Both the position numbers and the translations under genes were made by a program. From contig CAXYYA010000005.1 of NCBI GenBank assembly GCA_964293155.1, forward strand, positions 1-64,000: a stretch of 64,000 nucleotides of DNA, given 5' to 3'. This stretch comes from JAQVEB01 sp028698105. Its GTDB lineage: Bacteria > Bacteroidota > Bacteroidia > Bacteroidales > Dysgonomonadaceae. Below are positions 17,719 through 27,966 of the stretch, piece after piece. The notes under the pieces were generated by a model. It made no database searches and was not told the origin of the DNA. It was given only the letters and a program-made list of their open reading frames with translations. Numbering within the stretch: position 1 is the stretch's first letter; each line of letters starts with the position of its first letter.

Positions 17719-17799
17719 CGGAGTAAATAATAGCTTTTTGTTATTATAATGCGATTTAGGTTATCTTTTTGAAAAAGAATAAACAAAATAAACAGAATT

Positions 17800-19995
17800 A
17801 TGTCATCTCTAAGATTTAAAGCCGTAGAAGAGGCGTCAAGGCGTCTTCCTGTAGAAGTACCGATCCCGAAAGAACTGCCTTCGGAATATTATGGGAAATA
17901 TGTTTTCAACAAAAAACAAATGGCAAAATACCTTTCGAAAGAAACGATGAATCTTCTTTTGGAAGCAACAGACAAAGGCGCTACGTTGAACCGTGATATC
18001 GCCGAACATGTTGCCGCAGGCATGAAAATGTGGGCCATTGAAATGGGCGCAACGCACTACACGCACTGGTTTCAACCACTCACCGAAGGTACGGCGGAGA
18101 AACACGATTCGTTCATTGATTATGTCGGCAAACCGGGAGAAGACATTATTGAAAGTTTTTCGGGAAAGTTGCTGGCGCAACAGGAACCTGATGCATCGAG
18201 TTTCCCGAGCGGCGGTATCCGAAACACATTCGAAGCGCGCGGTTACACCGCGTGGGACCCTTCCTCGCCCGCTTTTATTATTGAGGACACGTTGTGTATT
18301 CCCACGGTTTTCATTTCTTATACCGGTGAAGCGCTCGATTACAAAACGCCTTTGCTGAAAGCGCTTTCTGCCGTGGATAAAGCGGCTGTTGAAGTATGCC
18401 GCCTGTTCGACCCGAACGTAAACAAAGTGTTTTCCTATTTGGGTTGGGAACAGGAGTATTTTCTCGTGGATCGGGCGTTGTATGATTCGCGTCCCGATTT
18501 AAACCTCACGGACAGGACGCTGATGGGACACACCAGCGCGAAAAACCAGCAGTTGGAAGACCATTATTTCGGTGCGATACCGCCCCGTGTGGCTGCTTTT
18601 ATGCGCGACATAGAATACGAGGCCTATAAATACGGCATTCCGTTGAAAACACGCCACAACGAAGTGGCGCCCAACCAATTCGAGTTAGCGCCTATTTTCG
18701 GCGAAACAAACCTTTCGGTGGATGAAAACCTGCTGGTGATGTCGCTCATGGAAAGAATAGCCCTGAAGCACAACTTCAAGGTGCTGATGCACGAAAAACC
18801 CTTTGCCGGCGTAAACGGATCGGGCAAACACAACAACTGGTCGTTGGGAACCGACACCAGTGTGGGGCTTTTCACTCCCGGAAAAACGGCAAACCAAAAC
18901 CTGCAATTCGTAACGTTCCTCGCCAACACGTTAGTAGCGGTTTACAAACACAACGCGTTGCTCAAAGCATCCATCATGTCGGCAAACAATGCGCATCGGT
19001 TGGGGGCCAACGAGGCGCCGCCGGCTATTATTTCGGTTTTTCTCGGGTCGCAAATATCGGCCGTGCTCGATAAAATCGTGGAAAGTTCAGACGATGACGA
19101 TATCACCGTGGACGAGCTCAAAGAAATGCGGCTCGGCATTTCGCATATCCCGCAAGTATTGATTGACAATACCGACCGCAACCGCACATCACCGTTTGCT
19201 TTCACTGGTAACCGTTTCGAGTTCAGGGCCGTAGGTTCGTCGGCGAACTGCTCGTCGGCAATGGGCGTTCTTAACGCTGTGGTGGCTGCCCAGCTTCTTG
19301 AGTTTAAAAAGGAGGTTGACGAAAAAATGCAGAACGGTATAAAAAAAGAAACGGCTATTTTCGATATCATTCGTCAGTATCTGAAAGAAAGCAAACCCAT
19401 CCGGTTCGACGGTAACGGGTACAGCGATGAGTGGAAAGAAGAAGCCAAACAACGCGGACTGGATTGCGAAACAAGCGTTCCGTTGATCTTCGATAACTAC
19501 GTTTCGGAGCAAACCATTGCGATGTATGAAAAGATAAACGTGTTATCCGCCCGTGAGTTGCACGCCCGCAACGAAGTGAAGTGGGACACCTATACGAAAA
19601 AAATTCAGATCGAAGCACGCGTGCTGGGCGATTTGTCCATGAACCATATCATCCCTGTTGCTACGCAATATCAATCGGTGTTGCTCGATAATTTGTATAA
19701 AATGCGCGCCGTCTTCGATGAAGAAAAAGCGAAAAAGTTATCGAAAGAAGATGCAACCCTCATCGAAGAGATCGCCGAACATATTTCGGCCATCAAAACA
19801 AATGTGGACGAAATGGTTGAAGCGCGCAAAGTAGCGAATAAGATAGATATCGAACGCGAGAAGGCCATTGCCTACCACGATACGGTTGAGCCGTTTTTCG
19901 AGGTGATCCGCTACCATGTGGATAAACTGGAACTGATCATTGACAATCAGATGTGGCCGCTGCCAAAATATAGGGAATTGCTCTTTATCAGCTAA
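17800..19995 (+). CDS. glnN: Glutamine synthetase type III
   Basis: ATP-dependent synthesis of glutamine from glutamate and ammonium. At 731 residues it is the large GSIII form typical of Bacteroidota. Recognisable blocks include the N-terminal EVPIPKELPSEYYGKYVFNK-type segment, WEQEYFLVD (metal site), the ATP-site segment KHNNWSLGTD after NGSGKHN, and NRTSPFAFTGNRFEFRAVGS. It is the first gene of an ammonium-assimilation block with gltB, gltD and asnB, and lies downstream of ammonium-producing NrfHA. It has its own promoter and a moderate terminator after it. Confidence 0.96.
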   Translation: MSSLRFKAVEEASRRLPVEVPIPKELPSEYYGKYVFNKKQMAKYLSKETMNLLLEATDKGATLNRDIAEHVAAGMKMWAIEMGATHYTHWFQPLTEGTAEKHDSFIDYVGKPGEDIIESFSGKLLAQQEPDASSFPSGGIRNTFEARGYTAWDPSSPAFIIEDTLCIPTVFISYTGEALDYKTPLLKALSAVDKAAVEVCRLFDPNVNKVFSYLGWEQEYFLVDRALYDSRPDLNLTDRTLMGHTSAKNQQLEDHYFGAIPPRVAAFMRDIEYEAYKYGIPLKTRHNEVAPNQFELAPIFGETNLSVDENLLVMSLMERIALKHNFKVLMHEKPFAGVNGSGKHNNWSLGTDTSVGLFTPGKTANQNLQFVTFLANTLVAVYKHNALLKASIMSANNAHRLGANEAPPAIISVFLGSQISAVLDKIVESSDDDDITVDELKEMRLGISHIPQVLIDNTDRNRTSPFAFTGNRFEFRAVGSSANCSSAMGVLNAVVAAQLLEFKKEVDEKMQNGIKKETAIFDIIRQYLKESKPIRFDGNGYSDEWKEEAKQRGLDCETSVPLIFDNYVSEQTIAMYEKINVLSARELHARNEVKWDTYTKKIQIEARVLGDLSMNHIIPVATQYQSVLLDNLYKMRAVFDEEKAKKLSKEDATLIEEIAEHISAIKTNVDEMVEARKVANKIDIEREKAIAYHDTVEPFFEVIRYHVDKLELIIDNQMWPLPKYRELLFIS

Positions 19996-20043
19996 AGGCA
20001 GCTTTCTATGCAATCAAATAAACTTAAATAACAGTTTACTTGG

Positions 20044-20074
20044 AATAGTGGGTAAGTGATTATCCACTATTTTT
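20044..20074 (+). terminator. Moderate terminator between glnN and gltB
   Basis: AATAGTGG (20044-20051) pairs with CCACTATT (20064-20071), followed by a few Ts. The stem is only 8 bp and AT-rich, so partial read-through into gltB is likely. Confidence 0.5.
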
Positions 20075-20103
20075 GAACCAATTACAAATAAGGAAAAAAG
20101 ATA

Positions 20104-23100
20104 ATGGATAGAAAAAATCCTTTTACGGTTATCAATCGTTTCGAAAATGAATCGTTGTACGATTTCCAGAATGAACACGATGCCTGCGGCGTGGGATTGG
20201 TGATGACGCTGAGCGGCGAAAAATCGCACGATATCATCGAAAAAGGTCTTCGCGTGCTGGAAAACATGGTTCACCGCGGAGCCGAAAGCGCCGATAAGAT
20301 AACCGGCGACGGCGCCGGTATTTTGGTGCAGATACCCCATGAATTCATCCTTTTACAGGGGATTGCTGTTCCCGCGGAAGGACGCTATGGAACGGGGCTC
20401 GTTTTTTTGCCGAAAGACGAAGAGAAGCAACAATTTTGCCTGAACACGATCGAAGAAAAGCTGAAAAAAGAAGGGCTCGCAATGCTGCACGTCAGGGACG
20501 TACCCGTAAACAGCGACTGCCTGGGTGAAATTGCCCTTTCCAATGAGCCGGTTATCAAACAAATCTTCGTATCGGGTTTCGTAGTTCCCGATGAACTGGA
20601 ACGTTTGTTGTACGTTGCTCGCAAAAAAATTGAGAATGCAATATCCGAATCGGGTATTGACGACGAAAGGAATTTCTATATCGTCAGCCTTTCCAATAAA
20701 CAGATGATTTACAAGGGAATGCTCTCGTCGCTGCAATTGCGGCAGTACTTCCCCGACCTGTCAAATCCCAATTTCACCAGCCGCGTGGCGCTTGTTCACT
20801 CGCGTTTCAGCACCAACACGTTTCCCACGTGGGATTTGGCGCAGCCTTTCCGCATGCTGGCGCATAACGGTGAGATCAACACCATCCGCGGCAACCGTCA
20901 ATGGATGGAAAGTCGCGAAAGTGTGTTGAAATCGGATTCGCTGGGCGATTTAAAGGAACTTTATCCCATCGTTCAACCCCGAATGAGCGACAGCGCTTCC
21001 ATTGATAACGTACTGGAGTTTCTGGTTATGTCGGGAAAAACCCTGCCGCATGCCATGGCAATGCTCGTTCCCGAAAGTTTCAACGATAAAAACCCGATTT
21101 CCGACGGCCTGAAAGCATTCTACGAATATCACAGCATGCTCATGGAACCGTGGGACGGCCCCGCCACACTTCTTTTCAGCGACGGTCGTTATGCCGGGGG
21201 CATGCTCGATCGCAACGGGCTTCGCCCCGCGCGCTACACCATCACCCACGACGACACCATGATCATTGCCTCCGAAACCGGAACCATTGAGATTGAAGCC
21301 GCCAACGTAAAAGCGCGCGGCCGGTTAAAACCGGGCAAAATGCTTATCGTGGACACCTTGAAAGGCAAAATATACAGCGATGAGGAATTGAAGGAGCAGT
21401 TGGCAGGCGCTTATCCGTATCGCGATTGGCTAAATAAAAATTGCGTGAATTTGGAAGTGCTTTCCTCGGGACGAAGCGTGAACAACGATATAGATGATTA
21501 CGAAACGCTGCTCACTGCTTTCGGGTACTCGCTCGAAGACGTGGAACAACTGATCACGCCAATGGCCGTTGAAGGAAAAGAACCCACTTCGTCTATGGGT
21601 AACGACGTTACGCTGGCGGCTTTTTCCGATAAACCGCAGCGGCTGTTCAACTATTTCCGCCAACAGTTCGCGCAGGTTACCAATCCGCCAATTGACCCGA
21701 TACGCGAGGAATTGGTGATGTCGCTCACGGGTTACATGGGCGCTATCCACCAGAATCTGCTGGAAAATATTCCGGAGTTGTCGAAGATCGTGAAAATAAA
21801 AAGCCCGATACTCACCAACACGCATTTCGATATCTTGTCGAATTTGCGCTACAAAGGTTTTTCTACCGCGGTTTTGCCGATGCTTTTCGATCCGAAATCG
21901 GGAGCCGAAGGCTTAAAAAAAGCCATTGACGAGCTGTGTGTATCTGTTGAGAAAGCCATTGACGAAGGCAAAAACTATATTGTGCTGAGCGACAGGGGTG
22001 TGGATGCCTCGCATGCGCCCATCCCGTCGTTGCTGGCAACCTCTGCTGTTCACCTTTATCTGGTGGAAAAGCGCAAGCGCATGCAGATAGATATTGTGGT
22101 TGAGAGCGCCGAGCCGCGCGAAGTGATGCACTTTGCACTGTTGTTCGGTTTCGGGGCAAACGCGGTTAATCCGTATCTGGCTTTTGCCGTGTTGAACCGG
22201 AAAGTGAAATCGGGAGAAATTCAACTCGATTTTATGACGGCCAAGAAAAATTACATCAAAGCCATCAACAAAGGATTGCTCAAAGTCCTTTCGAAAATGG
22301 GCAACTCAACGTTGCGCAGCTATCGCGGCGCGCATATTTTTGAGGCGATCGGTATATCATCGTCCATCCTCAATAAATATTTCAAGGATATTTCTTCCAA
22401 GATTGAAGGAATTGATATGGAAGATATTGCCGATGAAGTGCTGAAACCTTTCAACGAAGCATTCGACGAGACGAACAACGAAGAATTTCACCTGAAAAAT
22501 CTGGGCGTTTACGCTTATCGCAACGATGGCATGTATCATTCCTGGAATCCCGAAACCATCGCCAAACTACAAATTGCAACAAAAACAAACAATTACCGCG
22601 TGTTTAAGGAATACACATCGGCGGTTGACAACAAAAACGCTCCCGCGTTCATTCGCGATATGCTTGATTATAAACGCAATCCGATAGATATTTCGGAGGT
22701 TGAACCCGTGGAGGCTATCATGAAGCGATTTTGCACGGGCGCCATGTCCTACGGTTCCATCAGCAAAGAAGCGCACGAAGCTATGGCCTTGGCCATGAAC
22801 ATTATCGGCGGGCGAAGCAATACCGGTGAGGGAGGAGAAGACCCTGAACGGTTTCGCGTACGCGAAGACGGACTGAGTGCGCGAAGCGCGATCAAGCAGG
22901 TGGCATCGGGACGGTTTGGCGTTACCACGGAATATCTGGTAAATGCCGATGAACTGCAAATCAAAATTGCGCAAGGCGCAAAACCCGGCGAGGGCGGCCA
23001 ACTTCCTGGATATAAAGTAGATAAGATCATCGCGAAAACGCGCCATTCCATTCCGGGAATTTCATTGATCTCACCCCCGCCGCATCACGATATTTACTCT

Positions 23101-24636
23101 ATTGAAGACTTGGCTCAGCTTATTTTCGACCTCAAAAACGTAAATCCTGACGCTGTAGTCAGCGTGAAACTCGTTTCGGAAAGCGGTGTGGGAACCATCG
23201 CCGCAGGCGTGGCGAAAGCCAAGGCCGATCTGATCGTGATCAGCGGATCGGAAGGCGGCACGGGTGCAAGCCCGGCCAGTTCCATTAAACACGCCGGTCT
23301 TCCGTTGGAAATCGGCTTGGCCGAAACACAGCAAACACTGGTGATGAACAACCTGCGCGGCGTGGTTACGTTACAAACGGACGGACAACTCAAAACCGGG
23401 CGCGATATCCTGATCGCCGCCTTGCTTGGAGCCGAAGAATACGGTTTTGCCACCAGCGCGCTCATCGTTTTGGGATGTATCATGATGCGAAAATGCCACC
23501 TGAACACTTGTCCTGTGGGCGTTGCTACGCAAAACGAAGAACTCCGCAAACGTTTCGTGGGTCGTTATGAATATTTGGTCAATTTCTTTCATTTTTTGGC
23601 CGAAGATGTACGCGAACATTTGGCCGAACTGGGATTCAAGACGTTGGATGAAGCGATTGGAAGGTCTGATCTGCTGATTCGCAAACATTTCGCCGAATCG
23701 GCCAAAACGGAAAAGATTGATCTTTCCAAAATAACCTATTACCCCGATGAGGCCGCTTATTTTTCCATTCGCAAGACAAGAGGGCAGGAGCATAAGTTGG
23801 AACACGTTCTCGATAAGGAACTTATCCAAAAATCGCTGCACGCGTTGGAGACCGGCAATTCCGTAGGAATAAAATCGAAAATAAAAAATACCGACAGAGC
23901 CACGGGCGCCATGCTTTCGGGAGAAATTGCCAAACGATATGGTGAAAAAGGGTTGCCCAACGACACCGTTTCGGTTTATTTTGAAGGCTCTGCCGGCCAA
24001 AGTTTTGGTGCATTTCTATCTCACGGCGTAAACTTCCATTTAAGCGGTGACTCCAACGACTATCTGGGTAAAGGATTGTCGGGAGGGAGAATCATCGTTA
24101 AACCGATGAAAGGCAGCACTTTCAAACCCGAAGAAAACATTATCTGCGGCAATACGCTGCTGTATGGCGCTACCGCAGGCGAAGTGTACATCAGCGGGGT
24201 GGTGGGCGAACGCTTTTGCGTACGCAACTCGGGAGCAATTGCCGTGGTGGAAGGCGTCGGTGATCATTGTTGCGAATACATGACCGGCGGAAGAACCGTG
24301 GTTCTGGGCACAACCGGCAGAAATTTCGCCGCAGGTATGAGCGGCGGCATCGCTTATGTGTTGGACGAAAAAGGAAATTTCGATTTCTTCTGTAATATGG
24401 AAATGGTCGAACTGTCGCTTATCGAAGATAAATCGGACAACAGGGAATTACGCCAGCTTATCTCCAATCATTACAATTACACCGAAAGTCCGTTGGCTAA
24501 AAAAATACTGGATAATTGGGAAGTGTATGTAAATCAGTTTATCAAAGTAGTTCCGATCGAATATAAAAAGGTTCTGCAGGAAGAGAAAATGGCAGAACTC
24601 AACCGTAAACTCGCAACGGTGGAAAGAGATTATTGA
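20104..24636 (+). CDS. gltB: Glutamate synthase large subunit
   Basis: Makes two glutamates from glutamine and 2-oxoglutarate. The 1510-residue protein has a short propeptide ending before Cys28 (HDACGVG), the class II glutaminase nucleophile. It continues with the glutaminase domain to about residue 430, the central domain, the FMN synthase domain with the 3Fe-4S cysteines C1125, C1131 and C1136 (GCIMMRKCHLNTC), and the C-terminal GXGXG helix domain. gltD lies 122 bases downstream. Confidence 0.97.
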   Translation: MDRKNPFTVINRFENESLYDFQNEHDACGVGLVMTLSGEKSHDIIEKGLRVLENMVHRGAESADKITGDGAGILVQIPHEFILLQGIAVPAEGRYGTGLVFLPKDEEKQQFCLNTIEEKLKKEGLAMLHVRDVPVNSDCLGEIALSNEPVIKQIFVSGFVVPDELERLLYVARKKIENAISESGIDDERNFYIVSLSNKQMIYKGMLSSLQLRQYFPDLSNPNFTSRVALVHSRFSTNTFPTWDLAQPFRMLAHNGEINTIRGNRQWMESRESVLKSDSLGDLKELYPIVQPRMSDSASIDNVLEFLVMSGKTLPHAMAMLVPESFNDKNPISDGLKAFYEYHSMLMEPWDGPATLLFSDGRYAGGMLDRNGLRPARYTITHDDTMIIASETGTIEIEAANVKARGRLKPGKMLIVDTLKGKIYSDEELKEQLAGAYPYRDWLNKNCVNLEVLSSGRSVNNDIDDYETLLTAFGYSLEDVEQLITPMAVEGKEPTSSMGNDVTLAAFSDKPQRLFNYFRQQFAQVTNPPIDPIREELVMSLTGYMGAIHQNLLENIPELSKIVKIKSPILTNTHFDILSNLRYKGFSTAVLPMLFDPKSGAEGLKKAIDELCVSVEKAIDEGKNYIVLSDRGVDASHAPIPSLLATSAVHLYLVEKRKRMQIDIVVESAEPREVMHFALLFGFGANAVNPYLAFAVLNRKVKSGEIQLDFMTAKKNYIKAINKGLLKVLSKMGNSTLRSYRGAHIFEAIGISSSILNKYFKDISSKIEGIDMEDIADEVLKPFNEAFDETNNEEFHLKNLGVYAYRNDGMYHSWNPETIAKLQIATKTNNYRVFKEYTSAVDNKNAPAFIRDMLDYKRNPIDISEVEPVEAIMKRFCTGAMSYGSISKEAHEAMALAMNIIGGRSNTGEGGEDPERFRVREDGLSARSAIKQVASGRFGVTTEYLVNADELQIKIAQGAKPGEGGQLPGYKVDKIIAKTRHSIPGISLISPPPHHDIYSIEDLAQLIFDLKNVNPDAVVSVKLVSESGVGTIAAGVAKAKADLIVISGSEGGTGASPASSIKHAGLPLEIGLAETQQTLVMNNLRGVVTLQTDGQLKTGRDILIAALLGAEEYGFATSALIVLGCIMMRKCHLNTCPVGVATQNEELRKRFVGRYEYLVNFFHFLAEDVREHLAELGFKTLDEAIGRSDLLIRKHFAESAKTEKIDLSKITYYPDEAAYFSIRKTRGQEHKLEHVLDKELIQKSLHALETGNSVGIKSKIKNTDRATGAMLSGEIAKRYGEKGLPNDTVSVYFEGSAGQSFGAFLSHGVNFHLSGDSNDYLGKGLSGGRIIVKPMKGSTFKPEENIICGNTLLYGATAGEVYISGVVGERFCVRNSGAIAVVEGVGDHCCEYMTGGRTVVLGTTGRNFAAGMSGGIAYVLDEKGNFDFFCNMEMVELSLIEDKSDNRELRQLISNHYNYTESPLAKKILDNWEVYVNQFIKVVPIEYKKVLQEEKMAELNRKLATVERDY

Positions 24637-24758
24637 CCCCCGAAGCTACCGTAAACCGGAAATGCTTCGAACCGCGTTGCGCGTCAAAAAATATAGGTTA
24701 CACATTCATACATTACTAACTCCTTCCCTTTGACGGGAAGTTTAACGAAAGGCTTTAT

Positions 24759-26177
24759 ATGGGAAATCCAAAAGCATTTATATCCATTCCGAGAAAAGAA
24801 GCAGGATACCGTCCTGTGCACGATAGAATACATGATTTCAGCGAAGTAGAACAAACGCTTAACCGCGAAGACCGCAAGCTGCAGGCATCGCGTTGCATGG
24901 ATTGCGGCATTCCGTTCTGTCATTGGGGTTGCCCGTTGGGCAATAAAATGCCCGAATGGCAGGATCTGATCTACAAAGACAACTGGAAAAAAGCCATTGA
25001 CGTGCTGCACGAAACCAACAATTTTCCCGATTTCACCGGACGTGTTTGTCCGGCGCCGTGTGAGAAATCGTGTGTGCTGGCCTTGAGCGAGGCGCCCGTT
25101 ACCATCAGGGAGAACGAAGCCTCGGTTACCGAAGTGGCTTTTAGCGAAGGACTCATCAAAGCCCGACCGCCCAAAACGCGAACGGGCAAAAAGGTCGCCG
25201 TTATCGGTTCAGGGCCTGCCGGGTTGGCCGCAGCACAACAGTTGAACCGCAAGGGGCATCGTGTCACCGTTTTCGAAAAAGATAACAGCGTGGGGGGACT
25301 GATGCGCTACGGCATTCCGAATTTTAAGTTGCAGAAAAACGTTATTGACAGGCGGATGAAATTGCTGGAAGAAGAAGGTATTCTCTTCAGAACCAATACC
25401 GAAATAGGTAAAAACATCACCGGCGCCCAGTTGATGGGCGATTTCGACGCCATTTGCATCGCTATCGGTTCCGGAGAACCACGGAACATCACTCCCAACG
25501 GCCGCGACCTGAAAGGTATTTATTTTGCCATGGATTTTCTATCGCAGGAAAATCAACTACTGATGGAAGAACAACTAACCCTGCCCGAGATCATTACGGC
25601 AAAAGACAAGCATGTTTTGGTGATCGGCGGCGGCGATACGGGATCAGACTGCGTGGGGACTTCCATTCGCCAGGGAGCGCAGAAAGTTACGCAAATCGAG
25701 ATATTGCCCAAACCTCCGGTCGGTAAAAATCCCGATACGCCATGGCCGTACTATCCGTATATACTGAAAACATCGTCCTCGCACGAGGAAGGCTGCGAGC
25801 GTCATTGGGCGCTGAATACCGTTGCATTCAACGGGGAGAACGGACAGGTAACCGAAGCTGTGGTAGAGGAAGTGGAATGGGGAAAAGATGAAAACGGACG
25901 CATGAAAATGACCGGTACCGGCAAAACGGAAATCATAAAAGCCGATCTCGTGTTGCTCGCGTTGGGCTTTGTTCACCCCGTGCACGAAGGATTGTTGAAC
26001 GAATTGGGCGTGGATTACGACGTTCGCGGGAATGTTGCCGTAGGCAAAGAAAACCAAAGCAACGTATCAAAGGTCTTCGCTGCCGGTGATGCGGCTATGG
26101 GCGCCAGTTTGGTGGTACGGGCAATAGCTTCGGGAAGAAAAGCCGCCGAGAACATTCACAACATGCTAATGAGCTAA
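24759..26177 (+). CDS. gltD: Glutamate synthase small subunit
   Basis: FAD flavoprotein that feeds NAD(P)H electrons to GltB. The 472-residue protein begins with the iron-sulfur domain (CMDCGIPFCHWGCPLGN and CPAPCEKSC), then the FAD-binding motif VIGSGPAGLAAAQQL (about residue 147-161) and the NAD(P)H-binding motif VIGGGDTGSDC (about 288-298), ending with the FAAGDAAMGASLVVRAI block. It follows gltB directly. Confidence 0.96.
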   Translation: MGNPKAFISIPRKEAGYRPVHDRIHDFSEVEQTLNREDRKLQASRCMDCGIPFCHWGCPLGNKMPEWQDLIYKDNWKKAIDVLHETNNFPDFTGRVCPAPCEKSCVLALSEAPVTIRENEASVTEVAFSEGLIKARPPKTRTGKKVAVIGSGPAGLAAAQQLNRKGHRVTVFEKDNSVGGLMRYGIPNFKLQKNVIDRRMKLLEEEGILFRTNTEIGKNITGAQLMGDFDAICIAIGSGEPRNITPNGRDLKGIYFAMDFLSQENQLLMEEQLTLPEIITAKDKHVLVIGGGDTGSDCVGTSIRQGAQKVTQIEILPKPPVGKNPDTPWPYYPYILKTSSSHEEGCERHWALNTVAFNGENGQVTEAVVEEVEWGKDENGRMKMTGTGKTEIIKADLVLLALGFVHPVHEGLLNELGVDYDVRGNVAVGKENQSNVSKVFAAGDAAMGASLVVRAIASGRKAAENIHNMLMS

Positions 26178-26234
26178 TTTTTTGGTGTGCCTATATGCGA
26201 GTGTTATGGCTCTTTTATCCTTATCCTCAAATAT

Positions 26235-26266
26235 AACAGTCTAACAGTCTAACAATCTATAAGTCT
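26235..26266. repeat. Octamer microsatellite before asnB
   Basis: Four 8-base units (AACAGTCT twice, then AACAATCT and ATAAGTCT) end 8 bases before the asnB start codon. Related NNNNGTCT units precede the symporter gene (29140-29166) and the Sua5-like gene (53074-53144). Confidence 0.75.
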
Positions 26267-26274
26267 CAAAGAAT

Positions 26275-27939
26275 ATGTGTGGTATAGTTTGTACATTCAA
26301 TATTAAACAACCGTCGGAAAAACTGCGTCAGCAATTGTTGTCCATGTCGAGAAAACTTCGGCATCGCGGGCCGGACTGGTCGGGGATTTATGTAGGCGAT
26401 AAGGCCATTCTCGCACACGAACGCCTTGCGATCGTAGATCCCGCATCCGGCGGACAGCCGTTGTACAGCAAAGACGGTAAACTGGTGCTGGCTGTGAACG
26501 GCGAAATTTACAATCACCGCGAGATCAGGAAAAAGTACGAAGGAAAGTACGAATTTCTCACCGAATCGGATTGCGAGGTTATTTTAGCGCTTTACCGCGA
26601 CAAAGGGCCGGATTTCATGGAAGAGTTAAACGGCATTTTCGCTTTCGCGTTGTACGATATTGAGCATAACAGATTCCTGATCGGTCGCGATCACATCGGC
26701 ATCATCCCACTTTACCAGGGATGGGATGTAGATGGCGCATACTACGTTTCATCGGAACTGAAAGCGCTGGAAGGCTATTGCAACAAAATCGAGGAATTTC
26801 TTCCGGGGCAGTATTATTACAGTCCTGACGGCGAGCCGAAAAAATGGTACGTGAGGGATTGGATGGATTATGATAACGTCAAGGACAATGTTTCGGACGT
26901 ATCGGTGCTCAGAAAGGCGCTGGAAGACGCGGTGGAACGCCAGTTGATGAGCGATGTGCCGTATGGTGTATTGCTTTCGGGCGGATTGGATTCGTCCATT
27001 ATCTCGGCTGTGGCAAAAAAGTTTGCGGCGAAACGCATTGAATCCGGTAACACCGAAGATGCCTGGTGGCCGCAACTCCACTCCTTCGCCATCGGGCTGG
27101 AGGGCTCACCCGATCTGGCTGCTGCGCGAAAAGTGGCTAAACATATCGGTTCCGTGCATCACGAAATTCATTACACCGTGCAGGAAGGGCTTGATGCCAT
27201 ACGCGACGTGATCTATCATATTGAAACCTACGATGTAACCACCATTCGCGCCAGTACGCCCATGTACCTCATTGCCCGTTTTATTAAGTCAATGGGCGTG
27301 AAAATGGTGCTTTCGGGTGAAGGTGCCGATGAGATTTTCGGTGGGTATCTGTACTTTCACAAAGCGCCAAGCGCTGAAGAATTTCATAAAGAGACCGTGC
27401 GAAAATTAAGTAAGTTGCATCAGTACGATTGCCTTCGGGCGAATAAATCGTTGGCATCGTGGGGTGTGGAAGGGCGCGTCCCGTTCCTCGATAAAGAGTT
27501 TCTGGACGTTGCCATGCGTCTGAACCCAAAAGATAAGATGGCCGGAAACGGAAAAATTGAAAAATACATTCTCCGAAAAGCTTTCGAGGATTATTTGCCG
27601 CAGGAAGTTGCCTGGCGACAAAAAGAGCAATTTTCCGACGGCGTGGGTTACAACTGGATTGATACGTTAAAAGCCATCGCCAACGAGAAAGTATCCGACG
27701 AACAAATGGCCAACGTGAGATACCGTTTTCCCATCAACCCTCCGTTATCGAAAGAAGAATATTTGTACAGAAGCATTTACAGCGAATTATTCCCTTCGGA
27801 TTCAGCCGCCCTGTGCGTGCCTTCCGTGCCATCAGTCGCGTGCAGCACGCCGGTGGCGTTGGAATGGGATGAAGCTTTCCGCAAAAATGCCGACCCGTCC
27901 GGTCGTGCGGTAAGCGCTGTCCATGAACATGGATATTAG
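26275..27939 (+). CDS. asnB: Asparagine synthase B (glutamine-hydrolysing)
   Basis: Forms asparagine from aspartate, glutamine and ATP. The initiator Met is followed by the Cys2 nucleophile (MCGIVCTF) of the class II glutaminase domain (to about residue 200). The synthetase domain has the ATP-pyrophosphatase loop LLSGGLDSS (233-241) and GEGADEIFGGY. The 554 residues match the E. coli AsnB type. It completes the glnN-gltBD-asnB nitrogen block and converges with the minus-strand symporter, 27 bases away. Confidence 0.96.
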   Translation: MCGIVCTFNIKQPSEKLRQQLLSMSRKLRHRGPDWSGIYVGDKAILAHERLAIVDPASGGQPLYSKDGKLVLAVNGEIYNHREIRKKYEGKYEFLTESDCEVILALYRDKGPDFMEELNGIFAFALYDIEHNRFLIGRDHIGIIPLYQGWDVDGAYYVSSELKALEGYCNKIEEFLPGQYYYSPDGEPKKWYVRDWMDYDNVKDNVSDVSVLRKALEDAVERQLMSDVPYGVLLSGGLDSSIISAVAKKFAAKRIESGNTEDAWWPQLHSFAIGLEGSPDLAAARKVAKHIGSVHHEIHYTVQEGLDAIRDVIYHIETYDVTTIRASTPMYLIARFIKSMGVKMVLSGEGADEIFGGYLYFHKAPSAEEFHKETVRKLSKLHQYDCLRANKSLASWGVEGRVPFLDKEFLDVAMRLNPKDKMAGNGKIEKYILRKAFEDYLPQEVAWRQKEQFSDGVGYNWIDTLKAIANEKVSDEQMANVRYRFPINPPLSKEEYLYRSIYSELFPSDSAALCVPSVPSVACSTPVALEWDEAFRKNADPSGRAVSAVHEHGY

Positions 27940-27966
27940 CGGTTTTGTGTCTGCACGGCGAAACTC

